DNA of 64,000 nucleotides from Raphanus sativus (GCF_000801105.2 NC_079517.1:20407579-20471578), one strand, 5' to 3'; counted from the stretch's first letter, positions 22,311 to 34,921 are shown. Notes: a model not told the origin generated them from the letters alone. Translations and numbers: made by a program.

Positions 22311-22794
22311 ATGTCAAACAGAAGATCAAGGCAGTCTACAAGTGCTCCACGGATCTCCGATGATCAAATCATCGACCTTGTAACTAAGCTCCGTCAGATT
22401 TTGCCGGAGATTGGCCAACGTGGTCGTTCCGATAAGGTATCACACACATAGATTATAAGTAAACATATTCACTTTTTGTGATCAACATATATTCTTTTGG
22501 GTTAAAAGATGGAAATATATTCATTAGTCATGACACTAATGAATATATTCATTAGTTAAAAGATGGAAATATATTCAAAACATGCATGGATGTAGATATA
22601 TATACATTAGTCATGACACTTTTTGATTAATTATATCATAGGTCTCAGCCTCGAAAGTGCTGCAAGAGACATGCAACTACATACGAAACTTGAACAGAGA
22701 AGTTGACAACCTCAGCGAACGTTTGGCTCAACTTCTCGAATCCGTCGATGAAAATAGCCCTGAAGCAGCAGTCATTAGAAGTCTACTCATGTAA
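22311..22794 (+). CDS. PRE1: PRE1-like atypical HLH protein (PACLOBUTRAZOL RESISTANCE family), 92 aa, two exons
   Basis: Exon 1 is 22311-22436 (42 codons) and exon 2 is 22642-22794; the intron has GT (22437) and AG (22640-22641) borders. The protein starts [14 protein letters not shown] and ends AAVIRSLLM, with a helix-loop-helix through [20 protein letters not shown] and [20 protein letters not shown]. The total of 92 residues equals the length I know for Arabidopsis PRE1/BNQ1 (At5g39860). PRE proteins lack the DNA-binding basic region. They dimerise with inhibitory HLH proteins such as IBH1, freeing growth-promoting bHLHs, and so promote cell elongation in gibberellin, brassinosteroid and light responses. 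All codons are open, so it is likely functional. Odd points: Gly in the QRGRSDK stretch, where I recall Arg, and Val at the first codon of exon 2, where I recall Ala. A paralogue of the family (PRE2-PRE6) is less likely. Confidence 0.92.
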
Positions 22795-22858
22795 TCATTT
22801 ATGAGTTTCTATATAATGTCCTTTATTTTATGAAATTTTAAAAGAAATGAAATTGATC

Positions 22859-23636
22859 AAATGTTTTGAAAACCGACCCGAATACTGAACAAGATGACTG
22901 TATGGGTCATTGGGTCACCAGGTCGACCACGGATGAACCGCAGGTTAATAAATAAATTTATATTATAATATAATAATATATTAACTATATTCTAAATATA
23001 TTAAGACTAAAATTAGTATTTTGTAATTTTTAATAGAACAAAAAATAATAGTTTGTATATGTATATATTTTACGTTTTAAATAAATTATAAAATACACAA
23101 CTCTAGTTTCTTTATTTTTATTTTTATTTTACATATAAAATAACAAGATAGTTTAGATTATTTTAAAAACATTTGTAACAAATTAAGATTTATTTATGAC
23201 ATCTAACAATAAAAAAATCAAGACCTAAAAATTCACAAATATTTATATGTCTAATTTGAGTAATAAAACTAAACTATTAACATGTAAAACATAGTAAACA
23301 ATATTTATAATAGAAAAATAATCAAAAAGCAAAAAAAAAAATAAGAAGGAGATATAGCGTCGGCAGATGTCAGCAGAGTAGAAAACAATAAAACTGAAAA
23401 ACCTAATCTTTTAATTAAAATTTTAAAATACAAAATAGATTTTAAAAACATATTTAAAAACTAAAAATATAAGTAAAATTTATCTAGTGGTTCAACTAGT
23501 GGTTCAACCAGTAACCGGGTTCAAAGTTATAGCGGTTTTTTCGGATTTTATTGGGTTTTTAACAAAATCCAAATCGGATTTATCTTGGATCACCGAGTTT
23601 ACCGGTTCAACCGCGGATCCGGGTTGAGTCTTAAAA
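22859..23636. repeat. Possible non-autonomous hAT-like element, GGTTCAACCGCGG-type ends
   Basis: The left part has AAAACCGACCCGAATACTGA and GGTCGACCACGGATGAACCG; the right part, inverted, has TTAAGACTCAACCCGGATCC and GGTTGAACC words. AATTGATC (22851-22858) and AATTGACC (23637-23644) may be a diverged target duplication. The interior is AT-rich and non-coding. The boundaries are uncertain. Confidence 0.35.
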
Positions 23637-24766
23637 AATTGACCTAGAAGCAGAACCGTTTTGGCTTATGTTTCCTTACCCGCGCAATTTTGGATACATT
23701 AAAGGGAAACAAAACGATATTTTGTTAGTAATATAAACATAAAAAATGTTTGTATTAAAAAGTTAAGGCGACACAAAGACCATATAAAATGTAAGCAGAA
23801 TACCATTTCTATTAGAGGTGGATATTTTGTCTGTTAATTTTAATTCGATTCGTTATTCGTTTTTATTCTATCCAAAAAATCTGCTATATGTAAGTCTTTA
23901 GAGTAAAGCAAAATTAACAATTAATATCCGTTAAAAACTAAACAAATCAAAAATACTAAAACAATTAGAGTCAGATATATGTTTTCTCCGACTTTTATAT
24001 GAATAGATGTACATCTACAATTAAATATATTATTTTAAATGTATTATTTTATTTATTATTTTAACATGTAATTTTACTATTTTAATAAATTACTTATAAA
24101 AGTATTACATTAAGAAAAGAAAATAAAACTACAATTTTATAAAGTTTTATGTTTTATAAAAAATTATTTAATTTTTAAAATTTATGAAAAATGTAGTTTC
24201 ACCAGTCTTTACTTTTTATTTTATATTATGTAAAAAACTTGTATTGAACAAAGTAGATGATATATCCGTAAATGCAAGAGGCGGAATTGGAAGACAAAGT
24301 AGATGTTATTTGTTTTTATTCTATCCAAAAAAATCTGCTATCTGTAAGTTTTTAGTGTTGACGTGGCGATACAAAGCGTTCTTATTCGTTAATTTTTTAA
24401 TCTAATAGTATATCTCTCTGTTAAGTAACCTCTTTTTGTATTTTTACATTTTTTTATTTGTATTCATCATTTTAATCTTTATCTACATATTTATAATAAT
24501 AAAAGATATTTCTCTCTTCTAAACCCTCCACCTCAGCATATAGCATGGGACATTCTTTGCTGCATGGCAGCTCTTAATTCTTCTAACTCATTTTTTTTTC
24601 GTTCACTATGGCTTGTATTATTTGGATCTTCAACGAGATTTAAATTTATATTTTTTGGTTGGCTAATTTATTGGATTCACACACTTAGGTTTTTATTTGA
24701 CAATTTGGGTCAGCTTAGTGATATCACATACAAGCTCGTGATGTTCTGATGTATAAACCCAATAAC
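23637..24766. other. AT-rich intergenic DNA with one internal duplication
   Basis: The phrase TTTTTATTCTATCCAAAAAA followed by TCTGCTAT occurs at about 23860 and again at about 24312, with similar surroundings, so part of this stretch is a repeated sequence. Nothing recognisable is encoded. Confidence 0.45.
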
Positions 24767-24983
24767 CAGAGCCGGTCCTACAAATCTAAGGGCTACAAAC
24801 CAAAACAAAAAAAGTTGCTGAAATGCAAGAGGGGAGTTTCGAACACTCACCCTGTTGTATGTTCAGCGGCAACACAACAGCTATGCTACTAAGACTTGCC
24901 TGTCTAAATGTGGTCGGTAATATACATATTATTTGGCGGCTAGAAGCAATAGCTTCTTTCGCTTCCGTCAAAGGCTGGCTCTG
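24767..24983. mobile_element. hAT MITE with exact 8-bp target duplication
   Basis: It is a 217-bp element with ends CAGAGCCGGTCCTA and, inverted, CAGAGCCAGCCTTT, the CAGAGCC type of hAT terminus. CCAATAAC stands immediately on both sides (24759-24766 and 24984-24991), the 8-bp duplication expected for hAT. On the minus strand the body reads GTGTTCGAAACTCC, resembling a tRNA B box, but no matching A box is convincing. It does not encode transposase. Confidence 0.85.
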
Positions 24984-24991
24984 CCAATAAC

Positions 24992-25886
24992 TTCATCTCT
25001 CCCTTGAAGAAGTCCACTACTATTGTCTATCGACGTACCATCACTTTGCTAAGACGACTGATGTCGTAACTGTTTGTAGTTTGCATTCAATAGTCGTCAT
25101 TTACGATGGCTTTAACATCACCAACCCACGTCTCCCACTATCCATCATTCAATGGACCCTTACCTTGCTCAAATGCTCCCAATCTAAACCTATAAATAGA
25201 GACATCATCTCAATTGTCCTTTTACCAAAAAAAAACAAAAACAAAATCACTTATACTCTTTACAAATCTCACTAGTTATTCCTCTTATTTATTAAGGTAA
25301 CTGCAACTACAAAATTATCTTAAGAAAAAGAAAATAAATTAAATAAAAATAATAAAATAAAAGTGTTTGTGTGTTGTGGGAGAGGTTGGGGTTTCAGTTT
25401 TGCGTTTGAGGGTGAAAAAGTCAAACCTGACGACGTGGCTTCTCTGGCTCTACCCTCCCAATCGAAAGCTGCTCTGGCTTAGTCCTCCGCCACCTTATAT
25501 GGCTCAATCGTATCCCCTGTCCAACGCTGGTGTATCCTCCTCCGTAAGAGGTTCAAAACGAGTATGTTTTACGGTTGCAAGGCTCTTGAATGAGTTGGGA
25601 AACCTGATTGCAATGGACTTAGATGTTGCACCTTGGTCTTTGAGTCCATTATAACTTCAATTGAGTAGGAGATTGGTTGCATTGTTTGAATCGTAGTGCT
25701 TTGAATGTAGATTTCAAAATCAATAGTGGTACGACATGCAACCAGTGAAACTATTATTACAGATAATTATAGTATAACTACTAGTAATGCTGGTATAACT
25801 TTAAAAGTTTCCGCTTACGCATTAGTTTTGTAGGGAAGATTTTGCTATGCATAATGAATGGTATTCAATGATTTTGGCAGGATCCA
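24992..25886. other. Unassigned spacer with a TATA-like site and a GC-richer patch
   Basis: CCTATAAATAGAGAC at about 25189 is a good TATA box match, but no gene follows that I recognise. The patch 25380-25655 is less AT-rich and open for about 95 codons in one frame, yet its translation resembles nothing known to me. It may be the leader or first exon region of the MULE to its right. Confidence 0.4.
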
Positions 25887-26499
25887 ATGAACAAAAACTT
25901 CATCATATATTTCAGATGCGAATGGTACATGTATATTTTAGTGTTGAAAAATGATACGGATGAGATAAGTCTTTCAATGATAGAAACATGAATATGCAAA
26001 AATCTCGTGCTAGATGAAAGTATTGTGAAGTTTAAATTGAGTTGCATTTCACAGCTGGTTGGGTGTGAGGAAACTTTTTTTATTTCTGATGATGAGGACC
26101 TTTATTGTTATCTATTGTCCCTTATAAAGAGAGCTGTAGGTGCATTTTATATGTGAGGTCATCAAAAGTTCAGAACTCCCTGAGGAACTTTTAAGAGCGG
26201 GCAAACGAAGTTCTTTAGGTATGAACTATGAGGTGTGGCATACAAACCACGATGAAATCAAAAATAAAGCCATAAGTTTATATGGTGGCAACAATCAAGT
26301 TGATAAACAATCCGAGGGAGGATAGTGGCGATTGAGGAGATGTTGGAAGAAGCTGATGAAGAAGTAAATGTGGATCAAAACATTGATGACAATGTGAATA
26401 ATGGTAGGCAATACAGAGGAATGCGTGGTAGATATGTAGATGTTCCACATGTTGCCAAACCGATTCTGTTTATACAGGAATGGGAAGATGGTATGGGTT
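25887..26499 (+). pseudogene. MULE (MuDR-type) transposase, N-terminal fragment
   Basis: From ATG 25887 the frame reads NKNFIIYFRCEW, then DEISLSMIET, ISDDEDLYCYLLSL and, after shifts, YEVWHTNHDEIKNK, an acidic segment and finally FIQEWEDGMGL. This order (PB1-like N-terminal domain, acidic linker, start of the MuDR N-terminal domain) is that of plant Mutator transposases. There is a stop near 25989 and a frameshift at about 26323. The gene ends abruptly at 26499, where Athila LTR sequence begins, so the zinc-finger and catalytic regions are missing here. Confidence 0.62.
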
Positions 26500-27290
26500 T
26501 GTTATAAGGAATTTTACTAAACCCTAGTCAAAGTAATATAGAAAGGATGCTAGTCCAATCCCAAGACATTGTAAAGCACAGAGAATAATGCCTAATCTAA
26601 ATACAACCGAGGGAATGATGTAAACAAGTGACAGATTTAACAAGACTAAAGCAAACTTAAACTTTCAATCAATAAGATAAAAGAGGACTCATGAGTTTAG
26701 GGACTTGATTTCAGGTGATTAAGATTCAAACTAGGATGAAAAACTATCAATCAAAAGACTTCCTTAAGTCTAGAACACTAATTTAAACAAGCTCTTTGCC
26801 AAGATGAATGCTCATCTGCTTTAATCAATTAAACACCAAATGTCTTTGGCCTAATTGACTTAAGCAATCATTAAGAATACGTCTACTAACTATCTACACT
26901 CCCTTAACATCAAATGTCTTTGGTAAGGCAAGTTTAGAGCAAGATCCACTTGGATCAGACATTTCATCAAACATCTTCTAGACATGAAATGTCAAAAGAT
27001 CTAAATTAGAAAGGCCAACACTAATCTAGCATGAAGAACAGTATATAAACAAAAAAAATATAAAGATCTAACACTAAACACCCTAGATTTTCACTTAATC
27101 ACATTAATCACCCTAACTCATGAATCCAAAAGGTAACTACTCACTAATAGACATGAATAACCCAAAACCATGGATGATTGAAGGTTATTCATGCTTAGTG
27201 ATCAAGACAAACCAATAAACACAAGAGATTAAGATGAAAAGAAGCTAAAGATTTAATCTTTCACCAAAAGAAACTCTTCTTAGTCATCAA
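26500..27290 (-). repeat. Truncated 3' LTR of the minus-strand Athila
   Basis: On the minus strand this resembles the second half of the Athila-D LTR: AAAGATTAAATCTTTAGCTT, the GAGTAG...TTTTGGATTCATG segment, and 'CAAAGACATTTGATGTTAA'. It ends in ...CCTTATAACA at 26500, a plausible LTR end. The first half of the LTR and the polypurine tract are absent, apparently deleted near 27290. Confidence 0.65.
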
Positions 27291-28824
27291 CATGATATTA
27301 TTGCATAATCATATCAAATAGCTAGAGCAAAGAATTTTTCCAACTCTAACTTCTCAAGGCCTATTCTAACTCCTTTGATCTCTACACTCATCATCATGAA
27401 TCCACAAACAAACCAATCCACCAACCCCTCTTATTCATTAAGCAAAATCGTAAGTGAATGCTTGCAAATGGTCAATTGGTCCAAGTCATTTGGTTAGGTG
27501 AAAAGTGGCTTGAGAACATAGAGAATCAAGAGGCTAAAGTGATCTTTTAAGATAACTTACTCTCAAAAACTTAGTAGCTTTGACATTGCACATAATATAT
27601 CTAAGTAAAGGATCAACTTATGCATACAATGCTCAATCTCCATTGTTATACCATTTTCCTAAACATAAAGTAAATTCTACCCTCATTTCTCAATGCCAAA
27701 TCTCTCATCACTCAGCCAAAGACTTCCCAATCACTCAAGAACACTCTTGCACTTAGAACTTTTCTTTCTTTGATGCCAACTAGGGATTCTTTAGCTATTT
27801 TTGTTCTCTTTAGCTCTCTTATTTTCCTTTGACCAAACCTTATTTCTCTTCTTTTTATTTTTTATTTTATTTTTTATTTTTATGGGGTTTGGTTTCTTTC
27901 CACACTTATGAACTAATCCTCTAATTAACTTATCCCTAGTGACTTACTTTCCTTTAAGCATCTTAGCACACTCTTCCTTTCATCCCTTTTCGTACTCCCA
28001 AGATCAAACTTTAAAAAAATTCCATCCCATTCTAGAAGCTAGACGACATGAGTCTTATAGCTAGCAAGTAATAGAGACAAAGCATTGCCGTTCTAATTAC
28101 TCTCAACCTACATGTAAATCTTTCATAAAAGGCCTAACTCAACAACTAATGATGGCTTGAAATGAGAGAAGGGTTAAGTGAATGGACTACCACTTGAGTT
28201 ATCAAAACGATTGGTAAAATAGGTGAGACAAACTCAAGTGTATGTGCAGCCATGACTCAGTACTCAAAAGATCATAAGCAAGAAGAATTAAGTCCATTTA
28301 GTTCAATTAAGACCGGATTTGGCTTCAAAGGTGGGTAAGTTTCAGCAATCAATGAGTTTCAAGAGGAGTTTTCAAGGCTCAAATTCTACAAGTCTTTCAA
28401 AGGATGCTCAAGCTATTTTCAATGATTACAAAGGGTATCACATTGAGTGCTTAGCATGAGTTCTTTGCAAGGTTTTTTTAATCCTAGTCCCCTATGCATG
28501 TATGAATGCACCCTATATGCATGCTTCTAGACTCCTAGATTTTTTTTTTTGAATTTTATATGCAGATAAATGAATGCTTTAGACTCAATCTTAAATATGC
28601 AAATGCAACTACATGCTTCTTTTTGTTGTTTTTATTTTTTTCTCTTTATTTTGTGCAAACAAGTATCTACAATTCAGACTCAGATGCTTGAATTTCATCA
28701 AAATAAACATGATCAGTGACACATTACAGTCCCCCACACTTGAATCACACGGTTTCCATGTGATCAAGGAAGGAAAAGATACCGGAAAGGAAATAAAATG
28801 CAAACAAAAAAAATGGTATGTACA
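27291..28824 (-). other. 3' non-coding region of the minus-strand Athila
   Basis: There is no reading frame of note. It contains an A-rich tract (27840-27890 on the complement) and CTCTTGAAACTCATTGATTG-type phrases shared with Athila-D. TCAAGTGTGGGGGACTG (minus strand, about 28729-28745) is a purine-rich motif just after the env-like gene. Confidence 0.6.
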
Positions 28825-30495
28825 ACAGTGAGGTGAGAAGATACCTGATTAAGGATAGAAGGAGGTACCTTCCGTGTCCCAGTCATCTGCAGTGGCGACG
28901 AAAGGAGACTCGTTGGAGGACTCAAGGCAGGTGGAGGTGGGTTTTTGCACCTTCTGCGAAGCTCGTAATCAGAAGGACGGGCTGGTTCATTTGGCTCGCT
29001 CCTATCCTTATAGTAGGAAGGCCGAGGCAGCATCGAAGGGCCAGAATCACTCATCACATCATCTCTCAGACAGCCTGAACCGATTTTGGTTTGTGCTACT
29101 AGCGAAGTGACCTTCTTCATCTGTCTTTTAAGAACTTTAACTAACTCCTTGAGCTTGTGAATGGTCCTATCCTGCATCTTGTTCCATCTTTGCAGCTTAG
29201 CATTCTGAGAGAGGGACTCGCAGAAATCGATGCTCGTAGTGACACCTCCATATGGATGGAAGTAGTACCGCTCTGTTCCATATAATGGAGCTGGTGTTCC
29301 TGGTCCCTCATCATCAGCATTGATGTGCCTAGCTGTCCTATATGATCCTGGCCGTGCTCTCTTCTTTTGAACCAAATAGCAAGGTGTCGGATCAAACTCA
29401 ATGTGCTCAGGGAGTGAGGTCAGAGCTTCGTTTTGCAGGAAGATGAAAGAATGAATGGTCGGGTCATAGCCTGAATAGAACTGATAAGCAGATCTGTCTC
29501 CTGTTCTTCCACCCAAGAAAATGAGTCTTCTTCAAATATGGGAGATCAATATAGCTAGCTTCCTTCCACAAAGGCCCTAAATTAATCCCTAGGGCTGCTA
29601 CGATAGGTGTGATCAGGTTCCCTATAAATAGCCTTGGGGTGCTGTCAACTTGCGTCGATGCCCAATACTTATAGTAGATGAACCTCCTTACTAGACTCCT
29701 ATCAAACCCAAATCCTTATATTCATTCAGCTCTGTGTTCTCCATCTTACCATTCTCATCCAGAGGAAGAACTGCAAGCCCCAAAAACTTCAACTCATCTT
29801 CATTCATTGATTTGGGGTTTCTCCTGCAATAAAAGGTGTGGCTAAGTACCTTTGCAGCATATCCCACTCTTGGACTTGTGATATCATTGCATTTATCACC
29901 AACTGGGTCTCGTGCTTCGTCAGCACTCCAAGTCTAAATATCATTTGAAATCAAGGTCGAAGTGGGTAAACGTGATTTTGCACCATTCGATAACCCAAAT
30001 ATGGAACTCAGTCTCTTAAAACCCATTCTGTAGATCTTCCCCATTACCTTGAAGAAAATTTGACCATACCCCTCTTCCTCATCATACTCATCATGAAACA
30101 ATGCTTCAATGGAGGCAAATAACTGATAAGACACCTCCTTATGAACTCGATAAGCCATTCCAAGGAAAGATTACATTCCCATGTTGCGGAGGAGAAGCCG
30201 CACATCTTCAAGAATCCCAAATGTTTGCAATGAGGAAATGTCCGAAAATCAATGAGGCAATGGCCAAACATCTCATCGAAGACAACTTGATGTTTTTGAT
30301 GTGTGCAAACAACTTGGTGTAGGAGGGCATGTTATCAACTCGCCTTTCCTCTTCTACAACTGTGGCTTCCTCTTCAGCTTCAGTGTATGCTTTAAAACCT
30401 TCTTTGATCTCCATCTCTATCTCAGACAAACGCTCTTCCCTGCTCTGGTTGCGGCTTACTCGATGCTTCCTAGCAGGCTTCTGCTTTGTGATCAT
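28825..30495 (-). pseudogene. Athila env-like ORF (ATHILA ORF-1 family), broken
   Basis: It starts at 30495 with MITKQKPARKHRVSRNQ; acidic and hydrophobic blocks follow at 30271-29934. The longest block is 29516-28825, with GGRTGDRSAYQFYSG, HIEFDPTPCYLVQKKRARPG and a Lys-rich heptad segment (LKELVKVLKRQMKK). These resemble the extra ORF that Athila elements carry between integrase and the 3' LTR, sometimes called env-like. Its function is not established. Several frameshifts and stops separate the blocks, so it is a pseudogene. Confidence 0.68.
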
Positions 30496-31499
30496 GGAGT
30501 GACGAGGCTCTCTCTCTGATGGGTCTTGAGAAGCCTCAGATGAGGGCTGTGTGGAGCCAGACTTCTTGCATATTTTCCTACAAAAGAAGCACTTGGAAGC
30601 ATGTAAGCAACATGAAGATTGATCATCAGAAAACTTATAATGATAAACTCAAAGATAAATGCGACAAAACTTTAAAACTAACTTATCAAGCTCATGCACT
30701 AATTTGATAGTGCCTAATCAAATGCTAAATTTTAGCAATAATTATCCTATCAGAGTAATTATAAGCATAAACAATCACGTTTCCTAAATTTCAAAATTTC
30801 CGAAATTTTCATGAACCCTAATTTTTTTTTGAAATTTCAATTCAAGGCAACTGAATCTGTTATTCATCAACCCAACTCACTAAACAAGCTAACAATAGTA
30901 TAAGAAACAACTTTAGAGCAAGAAATCGAGCAAGCAACTCTTTTTAAAATTTGGAGATTTTGCAACTAAGAGAATGCAGCTCGAAATCTATATACCTTAG
31001 GTTGTTTTGATGGAAATAGACTAGAGATAATGAAAGAGGGGTGAATTCAATATCTCAGAAACAAGAATCAACATTTCGTTCAGAGATGAGAAAGTTGTGT
31101 TCTTGAGCTTTAGAGAGAGTTTGAGAGTTTGTGCCGTCGCGAGAAGAAGGTGGGGAGAGAGAGAGTAATGGGTCTAGGGTTTAGAGGGGGAATCGGTCCG
31201 GTTCAATAGAATCAATGCAGTGGCATTGAATACTGATACACAAGGCCGATTCAACTCCTGCAGAAATTTACACAAATCACTCGACGAAATGCAGATGCTT
31301 CCCTTAACCGCTGCGGAAGGCCGCTGGAACACTTCTCCTACAAAACTCGCCATTTTGCTTGGTCTTCAACTTCTCATACTAGCTTGCAAACCTGATAGAC
31401 AAAAAACTGCACCCAATAAAATTTAGAGAACAAAATAAAAGTATGTACAAAGATAAACATGGGATTTCCTCCCAAGTGAGCTTGTTTTAAGTCTCCAGC
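30496..31499 (-). other. Non-coding stretch between Athila pol and env-like gene
   Basis: No gene was seen. GTTTTAAGTCTCCAGCTTGA and the neighbouring 'CTCCCAAGTGAGC' at 31465-31505 match, inverted, the sequence after the protease of Athila-D (50395-50440). Confidence 0.6.
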
Positions 31500-34400
31500 T
31501 TGACTTCCTTCCTTTTTGGCTTGACGGAGATGGGATCGAAGAGTGAACCGAGATTCCTTCCTCCTCTATTGTGGTTCCCATGTAAAGCTTAACCCTTTGT
31601 CCATTGACTGTGAAGTCCTTTCCATCAGTGCTCTACAACACTATTTCCCCATATGGCCTTACTTTCTTGATCTTTAAAGGACTGGACCATCTAGACTTAA
31701 GTTTCCCAGGAAATAACCTCAACCGAGAATTGTAGAGAAAAACTTGATCTCCAACATTGAACTCTCTCTCTTCAGGATCCTCTTGTCATGAAAGGTTTTA
31801 GTCTTTTCCTTGTAGATCCTTGAGTTCTCAAAAGCATCAAGTCTAATCTCATCAAACTCATTTAACTAAATCAACCTCTTCGCTTTGGCTGTCTTGATGT
31901 CAAAGTTGAGAAAATTCACTGCCCATAATGCCTTGTATTCTAGCTCAACTGGAAGATGACAAGCTTTTCCATATACATGAATGAATGGTGTAGTGCCCAA
32001 AGGAGTCTTGTAAGTAGTTCTTTATTCCTAAAGTGCATCATTGATGTCTAAGTTGATAGACCAATCCTTCCTTGTTGTCCCAACAGTTTTCTCCAAAATA
32101 GTCTTGATTTCCTTGTTGGATATCTCAACTTGCCCACTTATCTGAGGATGGTAAGGAGTTGCAACCTTATGATTCACACCATTCTTCTTGAGAACACTCT
32201 CAAACATTTTATTAATGAAATGAGAGCCTCCATCACTGATCACAACCCTTGGGACCCCAAACCTTGGAAAAATGATGCTCTTGAGCATCTTTAGAGCAGC
32301 TATAGCATCATTAGTTGGACTAGCAATGGCTTCCACCTACTTTGAGACATAGTCCACAGTCAATAAGATGTATTCATTGCCGAAAGAAGATGGAAATGGC
32401 CCCATGAAATCAATGCCCCCACACATCAAACACTTCAACTTCTAGAATCGGGTTTTGAGGCATCTCATTCCTCTTTGTGAAATTTCCTCTCCTTTGACAT
32501 GAGTCACATCTTGATACAAAGTCTTGTGTGTCCTTGAACATATGTGGCCACCAAAATCCAGCTTGTAGAACCTTAGAAACTATTTTGAATGTAGCAAAGT
32601 GGCCTCCATATGATGATCCATGACAGTGTGTAAGGATCTCATTGATCTCTTCTTCAGCTACTACTCTCCTATAGAGTTGATGCCTACAAAGTATGTAGAG
32701 GTATGGCTCATCCCAATAGTATCTATTCACATCCTTGTAAATTTTCTTCTTGGCATATCCTTCAAGCCCAAATGGCTCTTTTCCACAAGCTAAGTAGTTC
32801 ACCAAATCAGCATACCCTCATCAATTGCCTTCATCTCTTCAAGCTTCTTCCCGGTCTCACAAACTGTAACAACTTCTATAATGGCCATGATCTGCTCCTC
32901 CGGAAGTCCTTCATCAATAGGAATCCCACACTCCACTCTCATCTTATACAGATGATCAGCTACACAATTCTCAACTCCTGGTTTGTCTTTAATCTCAAGA
33001 TCAAACTCTTGCAGCAGCAAAATCCACCTAAACAGTCTCGGTTTGGCATCTTTCCTGGCCAAATGGTGTCTCAATGCTGCATGATCAGTGTAGACAATCA
33101 CCTTAAAACCAACCAAGTAGCTCCTAAACTTCTCAAAGGCATAAAAAAAATAACAAACAGCTCCTTCTCAGTTGTAGCATACTTCACTTGGGCATCATCA
33201 AGAGTTCAAATAGCATAGTAGATGCATGTGTCTTCTTGTCTTTCTTTTTCCCCAAAACTGCTCCCACAACATAATCACTAGCATCACACATAATCTCAAA
33301 GGGAAGATCCCAATGTAGTGGTTGAACAATGGAAGCACTAATGAGCTCACTCTTCAATTTCTTGAAGCCTCAAGAAACTCTTCATCAAAGCTAAAGGTAG
33401 CTTCCTTGCACGACAACTTGTTCAATGGTATAGCAATCTTGGAGAAGTCCTTGATGAACCTTTTGTAGAACCCGGCATGACCAAGAAAGCTGCTAATGTC
33501 TTTCATTGTCCTCGGTGGAGCTAACTCAACCATCATATCAATCTTGGCCTTGTCCACCTCAATACCCTTCTCAGAAACCTTGTGCCAAAGCACAATCATT
33601 TCTTTAACCATGAAGTGACACTTCTCTCAATTCAGCACGAGGTTGGTTTCTTCACATCTCTGTAGGACCCTGCACAAATTAGACAAACAAACAGAAAATG
33701 AAGTTCCGTAGACAAAGAAATCATCCATGAATACCTCCACAACATCCTCAATAAGATAAGAAAAGATAGGCATCATGCACCTTTGAAAGGTGGCTGGAGC
33801 ATTACATAACCAGAATGGCATCCTTCGATAAGCAAAGATACGATAGGGGCATGTAAATGTTATCTTCTATTGATCATTCAGGTGTATGGAGATTTGGAAG
33901 AATTACGAATACCCATCAAGAAAACAATAAAAAGATGGTTTGGAAGCCTCTCCAACATTTGATCAATGAATGGCAATGGGAAATGATCTTTTCTAGAGGC
34001 TGAATTAAGTTTTCAGTAATCAATACACATCATGTGGCCTGTTATGATTCTAGTTAGTATCAATTTCATCTTTTTCATTCTTAACTACAGTGATACCGCA
34101 TTTCTTTAGGACTACATGCACAAGAGATACCCATTTACTATCAGAAATTGGGTAAATCACACCAGCATCTAAGATTTTAAAAATATCTTTCTTTACAACA
34201 TCCTTCAAGTTGGGATTCAAACTTCTTTGATGTTCTATAGAAGTCATGGATTCATCCTCAAGATGTATCTTATACATTAACAAAGAAGGTGATATCCCTT
34301 TGATATCATCAAGTGAGTACCCTATTGCCTTTCTATACTTTTAAGTTCATTCAAAACTGTAGACAATTCAGTTTCATTTAGTTCACTACTCACAATGACA

Positions 34401-34900
34401 GGATATGTATCATTAGGGCCAATAAATGCATACCTTACACAAAAGGGAAGAGGTATAAGCTCCTCTTTTGGTGCCTTGAGCTCACTCCAATCATCTTGTT
34501 GGATGATCTCTTGTAGACCAACCGAGGCAGCATGATGAACCACTTGTGGCAGCTCTATGAACCAGTCTTCTCCAACCTTCTCCTAGTGAGAATCCAGCTT
34601 GCTCACCAACTCAACACTCTCCTTTTTTTCCACCAGTTGGATCTCTCTATCAACTATTAGGGCATGTTGTAGAGAGTCCTCAAGTGCCAATTCTTCAAGG
34701 AATCAGTAAGAGTTTTCATCTCATCAATGTAGAACACTTGGCCTTGAATAGTGGGTTTCTTTATCAGCTCTTTGACATCAAAGTGCAGAGTGTTCCCTAG
34801 GATCGAAATCTTCTTGCAAGTCTGGAAGGTAAAAGTCTGTGTGTTTCTGATTTCCTTCCTTCTCTCTCTTTGGCATCTCAATGATCTAAGTTATAATAAA
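31500..34900 (-). pseudogene. Athila pol: RT, RNase H and integrase, broken
   Basis: From right to left: a pre-RT segment (34543-34322, with KYAF-like VRYAFIGPNDTYPVI); RT start (34283-34050, DAGVIYPISDSKWVS); RT palm (33821-33627, with FMDD in place of the usual YxDD); a connecting block (33611-33354, SFLGHAGFYKRFIKDFSK); RNase H (33116-32799, [12 protein letters not shown]); integrase zinc region (32805-32410, CDSCQRRGN); catalytic core (32336-32028, TPYHPQISGQVE); and a C-terminal stretch to about 31500 (NSRLRLFPGKLKSRW). Many frameshifts and stops occur. It would make DNA from the element RNA and insert it; this copy cannot. Confidence 0.85.
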
Positions 34901-34921
34901 AGATTTAGAGGATTTCTTGAG

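Noticed and set aside
24184..24749. Short hydrophobic reading frames of about 60-73 codons
   Set aside because: They lie in AT-rich DNA, have no family resemblance, and are expected by chance.
24830..24960. Possible tRNA gene at the TTCGAAACTCC word
   Set aside because: No cloverleaf or A box could be assembled, and hAT ends with an 8-bp target duplication explain the segment.
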